A DNA stretch of 64,000 nt from Spinacia oleracea (GCF_020520425.1 NC_079491.1:42894027-42958026), one strand, 5' to 3'. Counted from the first letter of the stretch, positions 11,204 through 22,096 are shown. Translations and numbers: made by a program. The notes: generated from the letters alone by a model not told the origin.

Positions 11204-12086
11204 CTTTCCTTGATGTGTTTACTTTGTATTGTTTTACGAGATCATCCTCGATCTTTATTCCCACATCATAAACTCTTTTGAAAGTGTCAAGTCCCAGGTA
11301 CCTAAGGTGTTGTCTGTAAGCCGGGTCTAGGTTGTCAATGAATTTTTGGACCAATTCTGTTTCGGGAGGCCTATTGATTAGTTGGGCCGCCTGGTCCCTC
11401 CATCTAGCAAAGTAGGTTGTGAAACCTTCATTTTTCTTTTGGAAGAGAACTTCCAGTTCGCGCATGGTGACTTGAAAATCCATGTTCGACGAGTATTGCT
11501 TGATGAAGACATTGACAAAGTCTTCCCAAGTGGGGAAGAGCTTAGGGTCCTGGTGGTAGTACCATTTGAGCGGCACAGGTTCCAAGGACAAAGGAAAGGC
11601 AGGTAAATACATGGACTTGTCCACGCCTTTCAAGTTCATGGCATTCACAAAGCTCAATAGATGATCACGGGGATTGTCCGTGGCTTTAAACTTTGGTAAG
11701 TCAGATGAACTAAACTTTTCTGGTAGTTTTCCAGGAAAAGGTTCAGGAACGAGGGAGAAGTACTTGCTCCCCATGGTTTGCTGTAGGACCATTTTTTCAA
11801 TCCTCTTCTCGTTATCGAGGTCATTTTTGGCTTGTGCAGCCGCTAAGGCTTCGTTTTCCATTTTCAGTTGGCCCATGAGTTGGGTCATTTGGGCCATCTG
11901 TTCTCGCAATTCTTCGATGGACATGTTTGAGGGTGCGAATCGAGGTTGGGGAAGCGGAGATCCTTGAAATGAGGGATGACGGACGGAGCTTGGAGTCACT
12001 AAACCTGGTGTTGGCGATGTATCTTCGAGACGCACTAACCTTTGATTTCCCGATCGGCACCAAGTGGCAGGACCAGTCCTATGCAT
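11178..12086 (-). pseudogene. Tat gag (capsid) N-terminal part
   Basis: The start MHRTGPATWC at 12086 leads to a 302-residue open frame. It has a short coiled-coil-like stretch (MSIEELREQMAQMTQLMGQL, about residues 55-75) and then a Retrotrans_gag capsid domain (FKATDNPRDHLLSFV, PLKWYY, FPTWEDFVNVFIKQYSS, LRYLGLDTFKRVYDVG; about residues 125-285). Gag forms the cytoplasmic particle. After IEDDLVKQYK the sequence jumps to the KLRPIGPTRDP region, a deletion of about 170 bp relative to 29060-29230 of the sister copy, with a frame change. Otherwise this N-terminal part is better preserved than in the sister element, which has a stop at codon 11. Confidence 0.88.
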
Positions 12087-12465
12087 AAGATAAGCTAAAG
12101 TTTAGGCCCCAAAGTTTCAAGCATTACTTAGTCTAGACTTTGACTCTCTCTATTGGTTTCTTCGCTCTTTCTTTTGTTGGTACACTTTTGGTTCTTTCTT
12201 TTGGTCATTCTTTGGATTTTCGAAACACTTGCCCATTGTGACATTCATAGTTATTGGCATGTTCGGTTTTGGTGCCGAGCATTGTCGTCGTAGGAGGCCT
12301 AACAACGACTCGAAGAGTTATTTATATATTTTTTTAGTCGCTTTAAGAATCGAGTGCTTTTCATACGCCCTTGCAGCAATTTTTTATGAATGGTTTTTTT
12401 TTTGCTACATATTTTTTGCGCGGGCACCGAGACTGTTGCGCCTGACCAAAAAGGCCAGGCAACAA

Positions 12466-12521
12466 CTTCAGCGCCCAGCGTAGGGCGTGAGAAATTATGG
12501 CGCCCAGCCAGGGGCGTTAAA
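12466..12521. repeat. GC-rich nested-palindrome module (c), in leader
   Basis: CTTCAGCGCCCAGCGTAGGG then CGTGAGAA, then ATGGCGCCCAGCCAGGGGCG then TTAAAAA. Somewhat decayed. Counterpart of 27760-27818. Confidence 0.75.
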
Positions 12522-13280
12522 AATGCGTCCCTGGTTGGTTCTCGCTTTCTGTTCACGTCTTCTTTTGTTTATGCGACTTGGATTTTGCGTGCTTGCCTTA
12601 TAACGTCCTTTACGCGTTGTGCAGCGTTTGTGGGATTCATTACAGGCCATCCCGAGCGTCGCTTATTTTTGTGGCGATCATTCGGGTTTGCGGAACACGT
12701 ATCTTGGTATAACTCTTTGCCCAGTTGGTTTATGAATGTTTGAGCAATTTTTCTTAAGGTCGTTGGTTTTCTAGGATGGTTCGTCACACAATCATATATT
12801 TCGCTACACAGAACTAACATTACATCATGAGGCAATAATAATATGTCATGTAGTTTATGATAGGCTTCTATGGGTAGTATTTGCGCCTGGCTTGGTACCG
12901 CTTCTATCGCAGATCCAACACATGCCCCGGTCGAGGTAGTACCTTCAACAGACGAATTTCGCCCAAGAGGCCAATCACGATGTAAGCCAAGGGGGCATGC
13001 ACCAATGAGAGGGACCTAATGGGAGAGCGATTGGGTTTGGGACGGGTGTACTACTAGCGAAAGTGCCGAGTGGACAACGTTCGAAGCGTATGCACCCCCC
13101 AGTTGGCGATGGGTATCCTTAGTCCAAACTCCTTGAGGGAGCCAAGATTCGTTATGCGGTTCTGTCCGTTCACATTAATATGCTGATTTTTAGGCGTCCC
13201 AACTTGATGGGGAAATAAACGTGGGGTAGAATCGTTTCACCCTTTGTCTATTTTGATTGCCTACAAGCACGAGTATTTCC

Positions 13281-13305
13281 TTCACTATCCCCAGTGGAGT
13301 CGCCA
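13281..13305 (-). other. Primer binding site of minus Tat element
   Basis: Minus strand TGGCGACTCCACTGGGGATA one base inside the LTR edge, ending in the TGG complementary to a tRNA CCA end. Probably a tRNA-Arg-type site as in Ogre/Tat elements. The tRNA identity is recollection. Confidence 0.75.
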
Positions 13306-13306
13306 C

Positions 13307-14773
13307 TGTGAGGGGGTCGAAAAAGCACGAGGCTAATGCGTGACCTCGTCCCTCGTGGGTGTGACGCTTCTTTTTTATCAAATCAAGTGTAATTGGATTT
13401 CCTGTGAGTTTACACCCAATTGACTAGTAATATAGGAGTCGCCATTCAGTTTTTAACGACAATGAGAAAAACTGACAAAACCCGGTTATCGTGACATAAA
13501 GGGAGTGCAATTATGTTTGACCACGACGGCCGTAGGTTCCCTTGTGATCCCTGGTGTGGGGATCTCTCAACATACACCCGCAAGGTAGAGATTGAGGGTT
13601 CGGGGGACTGTAACTACCGAGAGGAGTACTCGCTCTTCGATAACTCCAGAGGCAGGATATCCTTACTAGCTCAGCATAAATAATTGAAGAGACATATGTT
13701 AACTATTAAACTAATCTGAGTTGATTTTAACAATATGCAACATATAATACTAGATCGAGCGCGATTATCTGGTTTAGATTGTGTTAAGGGACCTAGCATG
13801 ATAATCCAATTTCCCAACATATTATCTTTATTAGGCGTGATAGAACAATCAGATTTGATTAGTTTAACAGTTTATAAAAGGGCGAGGAAAGCAATTAATC
13901 CATGGAAAAGGGACACATTACGACGCACCCTTGAGAGGTGCGTCACGGTTCTCAGAAAACTAACCACTTTGACTTTGCAATTTCTCCTTTTATTTAACGA
14001 ATCTCAAATTACGGGACATGATACGTTCTGTTCGATTTTTGGATCGATTGCGACAGAACGCGTGATCAATTTCGCAGCGTGAGGCTTAGGCTTAGGGGTT
14101 TAGAGTCAATACTCGGAATATGAATTGTGTGTTCTTTTCACGTCGAACTTGGGGCCCTATTTATAGAAAAGAGTTCGTGGAAAGATAGAATCGTAGAACT
14201 CTAATCCACGAGGAATTAGGAAAGAACACGTCCCAGGTAATTTCAGCGCCCAGGGCTGGGCGCCGAAGATTTCGGCGCCCAGAGCCAGGCGTTGAAAATA
14301 GGGTCTGGGCCGTTTCTTTGTCAGATTCGGACTCTTATAATCCGGAGTGTATGAGACTTAATCGAGTCTTTTAGTGCGTATTAATTTTATGATGGAATGC
14401 ATCTGGGCCCGTTACGAACTCTAGGCTCGTTAGGATTTTAATTAATACGTAACTCTTATTTTCGAATCATATTAGGAACAGGATTCTCTCGCAATTTCTA
14501 TCTCATTTAGGATTTATGTTGGGGTGCAACACCTAACTCTGACAGGTTTCTATCTTTTATGACTTGCCACTTTTAACAACTACCCATTACGACAGTTACT
14601 ATTTTTAGCATGTTTCCATAAATAGCAGGTTTCTATAAATAGCAGGTTTCGGGTGAAATGAAAAGGAGAATTGAGATTCGTTATTTTATAGGAGATGCGT
14701 TGTCAAGTGGAGATTTATGTTCTCATCATCGAACCTTCTCTTTCGGGAATGGGGACAAAAGTAGGTGTCTACA
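13307..14773 (-). repeat. 5' LTR of minus Tat element
   Basis: 1467 bp, TGTGAGGG...GTCTACA. TATA box at 14158-14165 (minus) with module (d) about 74 bp upstream. Confidence 0.93.
14240..14301. repeat. GC-rich nested-palindrome module (d), in LTR U3
   Basis: Same sequence and position as module (a) in the other LTR. Confidence 0.85.
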
Positions 14774-14778
14774 CCCGA

Positions 14779-15222
14779 CAACACATACCTTGCCATAAGA
14801 GCTTGAGCAATTCCTCGATAGATAACACGGCCGCTCATCTTGGGACTCTAAGTGAACGCTTTAGAGAGATATCCCATCACTAATAGAAGGAGGCCACCCC
14901 TTCACATTCACCGCAGGTGTTCCGAGAACATTAAGAACATTTAAGTTCAACCTTCCATCTATACAACTCACCGGTCATCTCACGACCCCACTAGCTCGAG
15001 TGGCCTATGTCTTTGAGGCTAGTTATATAGATCTTCTCATGACACCATTAACTCGAATGGTCCTTGTCTATGAGGCTAAGCAAAAAAGTACCGTATCTAC
15101 AGAGCATCTCATGACATCACTTAAACAAGTGACTTCGGTCTATGAGGCTAGATACATCCAGAGCTTTTAACTCACATACATCATCCCTTTCGAGATGGCT
15201 CACCACACGGGTTTAGTATCTC
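14779..15222 (-). other. Copia 3' non-coding tail with three palindromes
   Basis: Follows the RNase H stop. Contains three imperfect repeat units of roughly 60-75 bp, each with a 16-base palindrome (14988-15003, 15045-15060, 15117-15132) followed by TCTATGAGGCTA or a close variant. Confidence 0.7.
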
Positions 15223-15732
15223 TCAATTTCTCAAACCCATACCTCTTGATGTATCAAGTACCTTCCTTCTGTCCAACCCTTTTGTAAAAGGATCTGCCAG
15301 GTTCTTCTCCGTTCTCACATATTCCAGAGAAATCACACCATTCACAATAAACTGTCTTATAGACTCATGTCTGACACGAATGTGTCTCTTCTTGCCGTTA
15401 TACACGCTGTTCTTCGCAACAGCTATGGCGGCTTGTGAATCACAATGAATAGGTACAGAAGGAGTTGGCTTACCCCATAATGGAATGTCTACTAACAAGT
15501 TTCTCAACCAATCGGCCTCCTGCGTCGCAAGATCTAAAGCAATGAACTCCGACTCCATGGTAGACCGAGCTATGCACGTTTTCTTAGATGACTTCCATGA
15601 AATAGCACTTCCACACAAGGTAAAAACATACCCACTTGTTGAGCTCACCTCATCACTGTCTGTCACCCAGTTCGCATCACAATACCCTTCGAGCACCAAT
15701 GGAAAACCAGTGAATTTTAAGCCCCATTCCAT
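15223..15732 (-). pseudogene. Copia RNase H domain
   Basis: Open frame of 169 residues with copia RNase H features: [20 protein letters not shown] (first catalytic Asp), [12 protein letters not shown] in the form [15 protein letters not shown] (Glu), [12 protein letters not shown] (Asp) and [15 protein letters not shown]. It removes the RNA strand during reverse transcription. It overlaps the end of the RT frame (15677-16226) in another frame, so one frameshift near 15730 separates the two domains. End GLRN then stop. Confidence 0.88.
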
Positions 15733-16226
15733 GGTGCCTCCTAAGGTATCTCAATAGATGTTTGAGGGCACTCCAGTGCTCCCCGCTTGGATTATGGGTA
15801 TAACGACTGAGTCTACTCACTGCAAAAGCAATATCAGGTCTTGTGCAATTCATCAGGAACATAAGACTACCAATCACCTTGGCATATTCCTCCTGAGAAA
15901 CACTCGTTCCATTATTCTTGAACAGATGTTTGTTCGGATCACACGGCGTCCTCACGGGAACCACATCAAAGCAATCAAACTTTTTCAAGATCTTCTCCAC
16001 ATAATGTGTTTGAGATAACATGTAGCCCTTGTCGATTTTAGTGACTCTCACACCAAGTACCACATCAACCTCACCCAAGTCTTTCATCTCAAATTTGGAG
16101 GACAAGAAGTTCTTAGTTTCATTTATGGCATCTATACTAGCACTGAATAATAGCATATCATCAACATATAAGCATATAATCACACATTCAGTACCAAACA
16201 TCTTTGTGTAGACACACGCGCCACTG
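15677..16226 (-). pseudogene. Copia reverse transcriptase, C-terminal half
   Basis: Resumes the RT exactly at the insertion site of the 16227-17798 element. Contains the catalytic motif CLYVDDMLL, then [18 protein letters not shown] and [20 protein letters not shown], standard copia RT (RVT_2) blocks. The N-terminal half lies at 17799-18252. Confidence 0.9.
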
Positions 16227-16327
16227 TGATAGGTTGTCGTACACCCGTCAAAAATAAAATCCTAACGAAACCTCCTAACAATGTAGTCTCACCAAAAATA
16301 AAAGCTAAAAAGAAAAATAAAACCGTC

Positions 16328-16350
16328 TCCCCGGCAACGGCGCCAAAATT
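16328..16350 (-). other. Primer binding site of collapsed gypsy element
   Basis: Minus strand TGGCGCCGTTGCCGGGGA, the well-known primer site type of Athila/Tat-like plant Ty3/gypsy elements, three to five bases inside the LTR end. Confidence 0.85.
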
Positions 16351-17798
16351 TGATAGGTTGTCGTACACCCGTCAAAAATAAAATCCTAACGAAACCTCCT
16401 AACAATGTAGTAGGGTAAGCAGGGTCGAATCCACAGAGAGATGGCTATTTAAATCTAGCTTTCAAGGTATGGCGAAACTAACAATGTCACGAAATTTAGG
16501 ATTCAATGTTTAAACTAAAATAAATAGAAAAATAAACTAAAATATCTAGGGCAACGGTTCACCATATTCATAGTTCAGAATCAATCAAAACATCATCAAC
16601 AACTCAAATATTCAAATTATCTAGAGCACAAGTTAATCCTACGGTCGGGTCTTAACACTCTCAATTCAACATATGCAGTACGATCGCTAACATAATCAGA
16701 ATTGCTAGTTGTAGGTAAGCCTCTAAAATTCGATCTTTCGATTCTAAATCCTATTAGCATGATTTAATCAAACAATTGATCAGATTGCAAAGATTAACAA
16801 TATAAACCTAATCAACTAGAAATATCAATGAATAATCAAACCATCAACAATAATAATAAGGATTCATAATATAAACATGGATTCCCAAACCCTAGAAAGC
16901 GAACTACTCAATCATGAAACGAACAATGAAAATCAATTCTAAGAATGAAAACATAATTAAAAGCAATAAATAAAATAAAGAGAAAAATCAATTATACCTC
17001 AAAGAATTACATTGATGGAGTATGTAGAAAAACTAGGGTTCATGAAGAAGAAAAGAGAGAAAAAGAACGTGAATTCGAAATCTAGGGAATTGAAAACCTA
17101 AAAGAAAAATAAAAGCATTCCCTTGAAGTATTTATATGCTTCTCAAATTCTAAACAAAACAGGAAAAAATAACAATTACATAAGCTAAGATTTAATTGGA
17201 CGATCACGAAGACCAAAACACGCGCGGAAATCACTTGGGCGCAGAAACCAGCGGGCCCGCTGGTTGGTCGCTGGTTTTCGCGCCCAAGGAGGAGAGTTGG
17301 GCCTGCGTTTTGGGCCGTAGGCGAATCGGATAGTCGAGCCATCTTGTTTATGTCATAACTCTTGTTCTACAATGCCTATAAGGACGTGTGACCTGTCGTT
17401 GGAAAGCTCTTGAAGTCTACTTTCTAGCCCAATCAAATTCGTCTCATTCCGACATGTAGAACTTGAGATATCATCAAAAGAGTGAACGCTTGTCCGTTTT
17501 GATGCTTAGAAAAATAGCGTTTAGCTTCGTTGTTGACTCAAAATTATCCCTAGAGACATGCAATGATCCTCGAGTCAACATTCCATCCGTTCATCATCCA
17601 AATCAACTCATAACACTCCGAAAGCATCCAAATGACCGTAAAATCACCTGAAACATTAAGAAAACACAAACGGGGCGTAATAGAGTACGACAACGATAAC
17701 TTATGCAAATGTGATCCTAAATGCAACTAAAATGATATAAATGCCTATTAATGCAACCTAAATGCGCCTAAAATACCCTATACAAATATGACTCATCA
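16351..17798 (-). repeat. 5' LTR (1448 bp) of collapsed gypsy element
   Basis: TGATGAGTCATATTTG...ACGACAACCTATCA on the minus strand. No coding capacity. A strong GC-rich nested palindrome lies at 17235-17287. Confidence 0.85.
17235..17287. repeat. Nested palindrome inside LTR
   Basis: Outer arms TTGGGCGCAGAAACCAGCG (17235-17253) and CGCTGGTTTTCGCGCCCAA (17269-17287) pair at 17 of 19 positions. An inner perfect 16-bp palindrome CCAGCGGGCCCGCTGG lies at 17248-17263. Confidence 0.8.
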
Positions 17799-18252
17799 CA
17801 CTGCCATTCACCACAAAGCCAAAACTAAGAATAGTGTTATGGAATTTTTCATACCATTGCTTCGGTGCCTGCTTCAAACCATATAACGATTTTTTCAGTC
17901 TGCATACCTTATTCTCCATCCCAGGAACTACAAAGCCAGGGGGTTGCTCCATGTAGATTTCCTCCTCCAGATCTCCATTTAGGAAAGCTGTTTTAACATC
18001 CATCTGATGAACAATCAAATTAAACACAGATGCTAACGCAAATAAGATACGAATAGTAGCTATCTTAGTCACAGGAGAGTAAGTATAGAAATAATCAACA
18101 CCAAACTTCTGTGAGAATCCTCGAATCACAAGCCTGGCCTTGAACCTTTCAACTGAACCATCAATCTTATTTTTCCTCTTGAAAATCCACTTGCATCCTA
18201 TGGCCCTACTCCCTTTTGGAAGTTCCACCAACTCCCAAGTCTGATTTGTCAA
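17799..18252 (-). pseudogene. Copia reverse transcriptase, N-terminal half
   Basis: Begins MTNQTWELVELP and contains GCKWIFKRKNKIDGSVERFK, KARLVIRGFSQ, HQMDVKTAFLNGDLEEEIYM (first catalytic Asp block) and SLYGLKQAPKQWY: classic copia RVT_2 sequence. It breaks off at the CACTG duplication, where another element inserted. It continues in frame with the integrase C-terminal frame to its right (18280-18876), apart from one stop at about 18280. Confidence 0.92.
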
Positions 18253-18279
18253 GATGGATTCAAGTTCACTATTGATTGC

Positions 18280-19408
18280 TTACGTCCAGAAACTCGCATC
18301 AATGGACCTCATCGCTTCTTCATAGGTTTTGGGGTCATCATCTACCACCTGTAGACACACCATTATTTCATCCAATCCATCCATATTTTCCATCTCCGCA
18401 AGGAATGCTGTGAGAAAATCAGGTCCGAAACTTGTTTCTGTTCTTTGCCTTTTACTTCTCCTAGGTTGCTCTTGATTGTCAACCCTAGGGAAAGTTTCAA
18501 CATGTTCTGCAGAAGGCCCAGCCCGGGAAGACTGTCCTGCAAGAGGGGTAACAAAAGAAGAATCATTAGCAACAACATTTTCTTTCAAGGGAAATACCTG
18601 CTCGAAGAACTCCGCACTATGAGCCTCGCATATCGAGTGATCATCAAGTCTCAAGAACCTGTATGCAGCACTGTTCTCCGCATAGCCTACCAACACAGTA
18701 TCAAATGTTCTCGATCCTACAGTCGACCGTTTGAAAGATGGATAACCTACTTTTTCCAAACACCCCCACACTTTCAAGTAGCTCAGGTTAGGAGCATAAC
18801 CCTTCCAATACTCATATGGAGTCTTGTCCAACCTTTTATGAGTGACCCTGTTCAACACAAAATTTGCAGATAGCACCGCTTCCCCCCCACAAGTTATCAG
18901 GAAGACCTGAACTCAAAAGCATTGCATTCATCATTTCTTTCAACGTCCGGTTCTTTCTTTCTGCTATGCCATTCTGTTGTGGGGTATAGGGAGCAGTCAC
19001 CTAATGAATAATGCCTTCCTTCTCGCACACTTCCTTTAGAAATGTCGACCCATATTCTCCACCCCTGTCAGACCGTACCCTTTTGATTTTTCGATCTAAC
19101 TGATTTTCTACCTCTGCTTTATACACCAGGAACTTGGACTCTGCTTCATCTTTAGACCTTAAAAGGTAGACCTTGCTATACCTTGAAAAATCATCAATGA
19201 AAGTAATATAGTACCGTTTTCCACCCCTACTTTCCAAGTTCTTGAAGTCTGCCAAGTCAGTGTGAATTAACTCTAACAATGTTGTTTCCCTCTTTGTGAC
19301 TGGTTTGTATGGTTTCTTCACAAACTTTGACTCAACGCATACACCACATTTATTGTGTCCATCAATTGTCATATTCGGGAGCAAATTTAAGCTCTTCATA
19401 CGTTTCAA
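18280..19408 (-). pseudogene. Copia integrase, core and C-terminal region
   Basis: From 19408: a zinc-binding remnant (CGVCVESKF), then the rve core with HTDLADFKNLESRGGKRYYI, FIDDFSRY and VRSDRGGEYGSTF. A stop follows after GIIH (19001). The same frame then reads on (VTAPYTPQQNGIAERKNRT type) until a frameshift at a C-run near 18885. The C-terminal part (18280-18876) has NRVTHKRLDKTPYEYWKGY and LVGYAENSAAYRFL. Integrase inserts the cDNA into the chromosome. At least two lesions make it inactive. Confidence 0.9.
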
Positions 19409-20047
19409 TTAGCTCACCCCCACATGTCCCAGTCTACTATGCCACAGATCAATGGACTCAACAATATAAGCAGAAGAAGAATTCTTATTCATGGTAGAAT
19501 CAAATACAAAGTCAAGAACAAATAAACCCCCATTCAGGTATCCCATTCCTACATATTCGCCATTGCGAGTCAAAACAAGCTTATTAGCTTCAAAGACTAA
19601 CTTAACACCTACTTTGTTTAGCAAAGCACCAGAAATTAAATTCCTACGAAGGGATGGTACATACAGTACATTGTGTAAAGCTAGTGTTTTGCCAGAAGTG
19701 AGCTTGAGAAGCACCTTTCCCTTGCCAAGTACCTCATAGCTGCTTGAATTTCCCATGTAGACTTGTTCGCCTTCTTCACCTTTCTCAAATTCCACGAACA
19801 TGTATTTGTTGGCACAAAAATGTCTCGAAGCCCCTGTGTCAACAATCCACTCAGTTATGTTTTCCACCAGGTTCACCTCAGAAATCACAGCAGCTATCAC
19901 ATCATCTGTCTCTACAATACGAGCCTCCCTCTTTGGTTTAGCCCTGTTGTTACTCTTCTTGTTCCGACACTGGTACTTGTAATGTCCCTCCTTTCCACAT
20001 CCATAGCACACACCTGTGAACTTCTTCTCAATTCTCCCTTTCTGCAC
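19409..20047 (-). pseudogene. Copia nucleocapsid zinc knuckle and aspartic protease
   Basis: CCHC knuckle CYGCGKEGHYKYQC (about residues 14-27) followed by the protease active site EWIVDTGASRHFC (about residues 67-79) and the pre-integrase motif LWHSRLGHVG near the end. It stops at 19409-19411. The integrase frame continues in the same frame beyond that stop. Confidence 0.92.
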
Positions 20048-20060
20048 AAACTTGCCTTTC

Positions 20061-20849
20061 TTAGTGTTTCCTATGTCCCCTGTTCAAGTTTCCATGACCT
20101 ACATTCTTATCAGAATTAACATTAGTTTCAACAAGATTAGCTCTCACAACAAGTTCATTCTTGGGTTTCAATGGAGTATCTTTGAGCCGGTTTGCTTCTT
20201 CAACCTTCATATGACTCACTAGCTCAACAAGAGTCAGATCCCTTTTCTTATGCTTCAGACGGTTCCTGCAGTCAGACCAAGAATCAGGCAATTTCTCAAT
20301 CAATACATTAGCCTGAAGGATTTCGCACATCTTCATGCCTTCAGCAAGAACTTCAGCAACTAAGGTCTCATATTCATGGACTTGCTCCATGACAGGCTTA
20401 GTATCAACCATCTTAAAATTAAGCCAATTTCCAGTAACATACTTCTTCTTCCCAGCATCATCTGCACCATACTTCTTCTCAAGAGATTCCCAAATTGCCT
20501 TAGCCGATTTTTCTTTAATACAAATATCAAAAATTGGGATAGCCATGTGATACACCATGTGAGCCCTAACAACCTTATTGTCTTTGTCATACTTGTTAAC
20601 ATACTCTTAATTACTCGTAGCAGTTGTACTACTAGTTGATTTTCTAGGTTGAATAGGTGTATCAAGAACAGTTATTGTATTTTCAGATGAGGTTGTAGGG
20701 ATAGGGCGATCATTGAACAACACATAATCAATATCAGCTTGTTCAAAATAAATTAACAATTTTTGAGACCACCTCTTGTAATTAGTCCCATCAAGCGGTT
20801 CTAATTTTGACAGATCCAACATCAAACGAGATTGCGGTAATCCAGACAT
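20061..20849 (-). pseudogene. Copia gag
   Basis: Starts MSGLPQSRLMLDLSKLEPLD at 20849, about 30 bases inside the 5' LTR. Contains LDGTNYKRWSQKLLIYFEQ and, after an in-frame TAA at 20607-20609, AIWESLEKKYG and ILQANVLIEKLPDSW (gag-polypeptide/UBN2-type copia capsid). A frameshift separates it from the zinc knuckle at 20047. Confidence 0.9.
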
Positions 20850-20880
20850 GATTTCAATAGTAAAAAATTCGCTTCTAAAT

Positions 20881-22091
20881 TGTAAGAAATAAAGGCTATT
20901 GAAATCAAATAAATAAGAGAAATTTAATAACTTTATTTGATTGATAATCTCCGGATTACAATGATTGTGTCGTGGTATGAAGGCCACTGACTTAGAAGCG
21001 AATTTCGCCACTACCGGTACAGGCTCTCAAGTGACGAACGCCCCTCAAGGTTAACACAATCCTCCTCTAAATTCGTGCACCCGAACTCAGAAGGTGGAAC
21101 TGCTCAGATCTCAAAAATAGGGTTTAAGGTTTGTGTTTAGGTATAATCTTGTGCGTGTCTACTTTTTGGTGGAAGAATAGAAATATATATATGTGTACTC
21201 CGTAAAATTAGATAGCCAAGGATGGTAAGATTTTTTTTTTTTTTTGACGGGGAAGAACAATTTCATTAATAATCAGCCATACGGCATCTACAATAATAAA
21301 ATAGATCTGCATACCACAGATTCAAAGAAAATACATAACTGTTACAATCAAACCAATTACTATTCTGCATTCTAAAGCACATCTCGTACTCCACCGCTTC
21401 TAGCTTAACGCGAGCAGTGATTTTCGATGTTTTCGCATCTTTTCAAGTAGAGCCCTTCGCAATATGCGCACAAATTGTTCTGATTGACGAGTTGATGATA
21501 AACCCTAAACCTGTATGAATCCAAATCTCCTTCCCAATTATTGAAACCCTAAAAACCCTAAAAAAATTCTCATCCATGGATGAGAATCAAGAACCTAGAA
21601 AACTCTAGGAAAAACCCAAATAAATTGGGAACAACCCAAGAATAAATTGGGAGCAAAACAACGAAAAAAACAAAACAAGACAATACATAAAGGGAAAACA
21701 ATGAAAAAACAAGAAATAAGGGTCGAAAATAGTCTGATTTCCGAGGAAATTAGACTATTTCCGGCCTAAACGGCAAAGAAAACTGAAACCCTAAAAGATG
21801 AGAGAGAAGAGAGAAAAAAGGGGGAGAGAGAGAAGGATGGTAAGATCACATCAAATAAAATTGGTAAAAAAAGAAGTGGGGCCCGCTTTAAAGTTATTGG
21901 ATGTAAAATCCTTCCACCCAATGCAAACCTCACGTGACTATTTGTAAGTAGCAAAGAAATTTGACAATTTTCAGTGTGGTCCACAACTTGGCCGCGGCAA
22001 AGCATGACTTGCCACAGCGTACCCGCGGTCTATGCTGTTTGTCTTGTATAATTATACTCCAAATATTAATCACTTTGCATTATCACCAACA
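20881..22091 (-). repeat. 5' LTR of old copia element, interrupted
   Basis: Same ends as 6600-7214. A 601-bp retroposon plus its 14-bp duplication interrupts it at 21232-21846. Confidence 0.93.
21232..21832 (-). mobile_element. Poly(A) retroposon (LINE-derived), inside copia LTR
   Basis: Flanked by identical 14-bp duplications AAGGATGGTAAGAT (21218-21231 and 21833-21846). A T-run at the left marks the poly(A) tail of a minus-strand insert. Next to it (minus) is GGCTGATTATTAATGAAATT and TTCTTCCCCGTC, typical of plant LINE 3' ends. The other end is a pyrimidine-rich leader with AGGGTTTCAG. There is no long open frame. It looks like a LINE with 5' and 3' ends but most of the interior missing. 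It also contains a perfect 22-bp palindrome at 21566-21587. Confidence 0.8.
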
Positions 22092-22096
22092 CGCCT

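Larger units (their letters stand above)
12087..13306 (-). other. Leader (5' UTR) of minus Tat element
   Basis: Untranslated region between primer site and gag. It matches 27000-28200 of the sister copy in reverse. No gene seen. Module (c) lies inside. Confidence 0.7.
7389..14773 (-). mobile_element. Tat-like Ty3/gypsy element, minus strand, internally deleted
   Basis: Both ends are LTR ends (TGTGAGGGGGTCG at the left, GTAGGTGTCTACA at the right), with 5-bp duplications CCCGA at 7384-7388 and 14774-14778. It holds a 5' LTR, a primer site, a gag-protease pseudogene and a 3' LTR that lacks about 380 bp of its U3 start. Compared with the sister element at 25507-48389, one deletion runs from the equivalent of about 42476 to about 47310. 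It removed the antisense gene, the hairpin arrays and the U3 start. No reverse transcriptase or integrase is present. LTR copies differ at about 24 positions over 1085 bp (eye count). Confidence 0.92.
16227..17798 (-). mobile_element. Collapsed Ty3/gypsy element: one LTR, primer site, end of second LTR
   Basis: Flanked by 5-bp duplications CACTG (16222-16226 and 17799-17803), with TGAT...ATCA ends. From right to left on the minus strand: a full 5' LTR (16351-17798), the primer site TTTGGCGCCGTTGCCGGGGA, about 40 bases of interior, then only the last 60-odd bases of the 3' LTR (16227-16290, a repeat of 16351-16414). The interior and most of the 3' LTR were deleted after insertion. It interrupts the copia RT gene. 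Confidence 0.88.
6600..22091 (-). mobile_element. Old Ty1/copia retrotransposon, nested and degenerate
   Basis: LTRs at 6600-7214 and 20881-22091 begin TGTAAGAAATAAAGG and end CACCAACA, and are flanked by perfect 5-bp duplications CGCCT (6595-6599 and 22092-22096). Coding order on the minus strand from the right LTR is gag, protease, integrase, reverse transcriptase, RNase H, which is the Ty1/copia order. The LTRs differ at about 15 positions plus several small indels over some 600 bp (eye count, about 2.5%), so this is the oldest LTR element here. Three later insertions lie inside it: 7389-14773, 16227-17798 and 21232-21832. Several stops and frameshifts make it non-functional. Confidence 0.95.

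Noticed and set aside
14779..15222. Possible tRNA or small RNA gene in the palindrome array
   Set aside because: The palindromes are short, repeated and not cloverleaf-like. No pol III boxes.
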